From contig JAIRRM010000050.1 of assembly GCA_031255975.1 (NCBI GenBank), forward strand, positions 1-6,767: DNA of 6,767 nucleotides, in the 5' to 3' direction. Position numbers and translations under genes: made by a program. The DNA is from Propionibacteriaceae bacterium (GTDB lineage Bacteria; Actinomycetota; Actinomycetes; Propionibacteriales; Propionibacteriaceae). Below are positions 5,213 to 6,767 of the stretch, one piece after another (the stretch's first letter is position 1; every line of letters starts with the position of its first letter). The notes below the pieces were generated by a model. That model was given only the letters and a program-made list of their open reading frames with translations, was not told where the DNA came from and did no database searches.

Positions 5213-5776
5213 ATGAGCAAGAAGTGTCACGGATTTCTGGTCGCGCTCGCGCTGGCCGGGGCCGCCGCGGCGGCGGCAGCGCTAATCAAAAAGTGCGGCG
5301 GCGCGTTGTGCTGCGGCAAACTCACCTCCAAATGCGCTGAGGGCGAGTGTTGCGCGGTGGACGGAGGCGATTGCCGCGCAGAGGACGAAGCGGCCCAACC
5401 AGCCCCGGAACCGGCCACCACCACGACTCCGGATGAGGTGAGCACCCCGGAACCCACTCCCGACTTCGCGGAAAATGCTGAGAGCACCCCCGAACCGGCC
5501 GCGCCCGCCACACCCGCCGCCGAACCCGCCGCAGTGGCCACCGAGCCGATCACGCCCAGCGCGGCCACCATCGATACGACACCGAGACGCGCCCGTTACG
5601 GCGAAGGCAGCTTCACCGGCGACACCCCACCGAAGGGGTTCATCATCAAGGGCAATGAACGCTCGATGAAGTACCACACCCCCGAGTCGTTGAGCTATAC
5701 CCGTACCAACGCCGACGTATGGTTCAACAGCACCGAGGCCGCAGAACGCGCCGGTTTCACCCGCTCCCAGCGCTGA
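5213..5776 (+). CDS. Cys-rich membrane-anchored protein with C-terminal IKGN domain
   Basis: The 187-residue protein has three zones. Residues 7-25 form one hydrophobic Ala-rich helix flanked by lysines (K3-K4, K26-K27): an uncleaved anchor or signal peptide, with no lipobox. Residues 5-54 hold eight cysteines, including two CC pairs (33-34, 46-47). Residues ~55-127 are a disordered Pro/Ala/Thr/Glu linker. Residues ~128-187 form a small globular domain with FIIKGN, then MKYHTPES, VWF and AERAGF motifs. It resembles a domain found at the C-termini of assorted actinobacterial proteins (annotated by some as a 'sunset' domain). Function is unknown. If the linker and Cys part are outside the cell, disulfides or metal binding are possible; topology is not decided by the sequence. 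The start is supported by AAGGGG. Confidence 0.8.
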   Translation: MSKKCHGFLVALALAGAAAAAAALIKKCGGALCCGKLTSKCAEGECCAVDGGDCRAEDEAAQPAPEPATTTTPDEVSTPEPTPDFAENAESTPEPAAPATPAAEPAAVATEPITPSAATIDTTPRRARYGEGSFTGDTPPKGFIIKGNERSMKYHTPESLSYTRTNADVWFNSTEAAERAGFTRSQR

Positions 5777-5786
5777 TCTCAGCTCC

Positions 5787-5810
5787 CGCGCCGACCCAGA
5801 CTCCGGCGCG
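5787..5810 (+). terminator. Candidate terminator of the Cys-rich membrane protein gene
   Basis: CGCGCCG (5787-5793) and CGGCGCG (5804-5810) give a perfect 7-bp GC stem with a 10-base loop, starting 11 bases after the stop codon. No T-run follows. An alternative overlapping stem (GACTC 5799-5803 with GAGTC 5810-5814) competes with it. Confidence 0.45.
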
Positions 5811-5907
5811 AGTCGGAACCCGATACCCCCGGCTTCGCTTGGAGGGTGCCGCCACCCGCCAGCCGCGCGGCAAACATGACCACCGCTTCGTGGCGCGCCG
5901 ACTTGAC

Positions 5908-5924
5908 CCCGCTTCCGAAGCGGG
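5908..5924. repeat. 17-bp palindrome in the intergenic gap
   Basis: CCCGCTTC and GAAGCGGG are perfect inverted repeats around one central base, which folds as a 6-bp stem with a 5-base loop. It could be an operator for the HTH-like gene downstream or a second terminator element. Confidence 0.5.
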
Positions 5925-6004
5925 CAGCGCCTAGCTGGAGGAATCGCCGCAGCGGTCTTGCCCGGAAATCCTCACAATCGGCCACCCCGCATGGGCTATA
6001 TCCA

Positions 6005-6024
6005 GGTGTCATCGTCCCGACACC
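6005..6024 (+). promoter_or_regulatory. Hairpin abutting the Shine-Dalgarno of the HTH-like gene
   Basis: GGTGTC (6005-6010) and GACACC (6019-6024) form a perfect 6-bp stem with an 8-base loop, ending one base before the Shine-Dalgarno AAGGAG (6025-6030). The ATG at 6037 follows 6 bases later. The site could be an operator for the encoded HTH-like protein or an mRNA element affecting initiation. Confidence 0.45.
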
Positions 6025-6036
6025 AAGGAGAACCCC

Positions 6037-6588
6037 ATGGTTGCCGCACCACCGAAGGCCGTACCCGCCGACCCGAGGCTAGCCGAATGGGTTGACGCCA
6101 CTCCGTTCCGCGCACTGCTCCGATATCTGATCGACCAAACCGGGTTGCCGTGGTACGCCATGCCCGCCGCCACCCGCACTCCGTTCCGTATGGTGCGCTC
6201 GCTGCTGTTCGGCAACGACGACCAGCAGGTGCGACGTATTCGGTACCTGGATGCCAAGAATCTGATGCACAGCACGGTCGCGGTGGTGCTGGCCAGCGCG
6301 ACGCTGTTCGTAGATGCTTCGCGGCCCATCTCCCGACTACCACGACTGCCGATACGCCCCACGGTGAGCGACCTAGTGACACAAGCCGGTATCGAAGACC
6401 GCTGGGCGGTGGGGCTGCTGGAGGGCTGGCTCACCAGATGCCCCAACCATGTGCTGTGGCGCGTGTTGGGATACATCGAACTACAGGAAGCCGCGCTGCT
6501 GCCTCCACGACACTTGCCAGCCAGGCGACGCATGGCGCATTTCCAGCACTCCGCAAACCACAACACCCCGCTGGCGCTGGCTGCCTGA
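6037..6588 (+). CDS. Unknown protein with HTH-like N-terminal half
   Basis: I do not recognise this 183-residue protein. Residues ~25-75 follow the rhythm of a helix-turn-helix repeat seen in many actinobacterial proteins: a helix ending QTGLPWYAM, a second helix AATRTPFRMVRSLLFG, then IRYLDAKNLM. A second helical region (~110-165) has TVSDLVTQAGIEDRW and Trp-rich GWLTRCPNHVLWRVLGYIE. No membrane segment, signal peptide or catalytic motif is visible; the protein is basic. The start ATG at 6037 has a strong AAGGAG 6 bases upstream. The next gene begins 1 base after its stop, so the two are likely co-transcribed. A DNA-binding role is inference from the helix pattern only. Confidence 0.7.
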   Translation: MVAAPPKAVPADPRLAEWVDATPFRALLRYLIDQTGLPWYAMPAATRTPFRMVRSLLFGNDDQQVRRIRYLDAKNLMHSTVAVVLASATLFVDASRPISRLPRLPIRPTVSDLVTQAGIEDRWAVGLLEGWLTRCPNHVLWRVLGYIELQEAALLPPRHLPARRRMAHFQHSANHNTPLALAA

Positions 6589-6589
6589 G

Positions 6590-6767
6590 ATGGCCCCACA
6601 ACTGGCGACCTGGACGATCTGGATGGGTTGGCTGAGCTGGGCAGTTGCCGCGCTGGCGCTCACCGCGATCCACGCGCTGCTACTGGTGCCCCGATTAGCC
6701 GAGCCGGAAGACGGTGCCAAGTTGGGCAAGCGTCGCTATGCAAACCTCGCCACCCCACTTTCCCTCG
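6590..6767 (+). CDS. N-terminus of a membrane protein (partial; runs off the edge)
   Basis: The first 59 codons of a gene begin at an ATG one base after the upstream stop (TGAGATG), suggesting coupling. Residues ~8-34 form one Trp/Ala/Leu-rich transmembrane helix, followed by VPRLAEPED and then a basic KRRYANLATPLSL segment leading into what may be a second helix. The PRLxEPE...K..Y..LA pattern recalls the start of some actinobacterial A24-type prepilin peptidases, but the catalytic aspartates would lie beyond the window, so this is only a suggestion. The reading frame is open to the last base. Confidence 0.6.
   Translation, partial: MAPQLATWTIWMGWLSWAVAALALTAIHALLLVPRLAEPEDGAKLGKRRYANLATPLSL

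Larger units (their letters stand above)
5777..6036. other. Non-coding gap with several hairpins
   Basis: This 260-base stretch separates the IKGN-domain gene from the HTH-like gene. I see no credible gene: the minus frame from 6012 lacks a Shine-Dalgarno and motifs, and the plus frame from 5846 overlaps the next gene. It contains three clear inverted repeats (5787-5810, 5908-5924, 6005-6024), listed separately. The promoter of the downstream gene must lie here; CTATAT at 5996-6001 is a possible -10 without a clear -35. Confidence 0.5.

Noticed and set aside
5779..6012. Minus-strand 77-codon frame in the 5777-6036 gap
   Set aside because: No Shine-Dalgarno, no motif, and it crosses the hairpins; composition explains the openness.

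Overview
The window is moderately high-GC DNA (roughly 60-65% by eye) with strongly GC-biased third codon positions. Its gene content points to an actinomycete: a DEDDh exonuclease/GIY-YIG fusion of the mycobacterial Rv2191 type, a small CxxC protein typical of actinobacteria, a cyclophilin, and a secreted or membrane protein with a C-terminal 'IKGN...YH' domain. TTA leucine codons occur in several genes, which argues against a Streptomyces-like codon economy. The species cannot be named from this sequence.

Layout. 1-305: no gene I can support. It holds a cluster of repeats and hairpins (three 23-bp tandem copies, a REP-like palindrome, and an imperfect 34-bp direct repeat) that ends just downstream of a small minus-strand Cys-rich gene (306-530). 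531-677: divergent intergenic region with a candidate promoter and operator. 678-2620: two-gene operon with a TAATG overlap. It encodes an AbiEi-like protein (N-terminal domain, winged helix-turn-helix, C-terminal tail) and an AbiEii-like nucleotidyltransferase, a type IV toxin-antitoxin or abortive-infection-like module. 2727-4433: exonuclease/GIY-YIG repair-type nuclease. 4498-5019 (minus): cyclophilin, convergent with the nuclease. 5020-5212: divergent intergenic region with two copies of a ~33-bp palindromic element 63 bp apart. 5213-5776: Cys-rich, membrane-anchored protein with a low-complexity linker. 5777-6036: non-coding, with several hairpins. 6037-6588: unknown protein with an HTH-like N-terminal half, closely followed by a membrane protein that runs off the right edge (6590-6767).

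How the genes fit together. The nuclease, cyclophilin and small Cys-rich gene look like ordinary chromosomal genes. The AbiEi/AbiEii-like pair sits between the Cys-rich gene and the nuclease and looks like an accessory insertion. Its promoter -10 overlaps a 10-bp inverted repeat that also spans its start codon, as expected of an autoregulated toxin-antitoxin operon. This pair is the best candidate for an under-described system here, because its architecture differs from textbook AbiE: the wHTH is central rather than N-terminal. The closing gene pair (HTH-like protein plus membrane protein) is unassigned.
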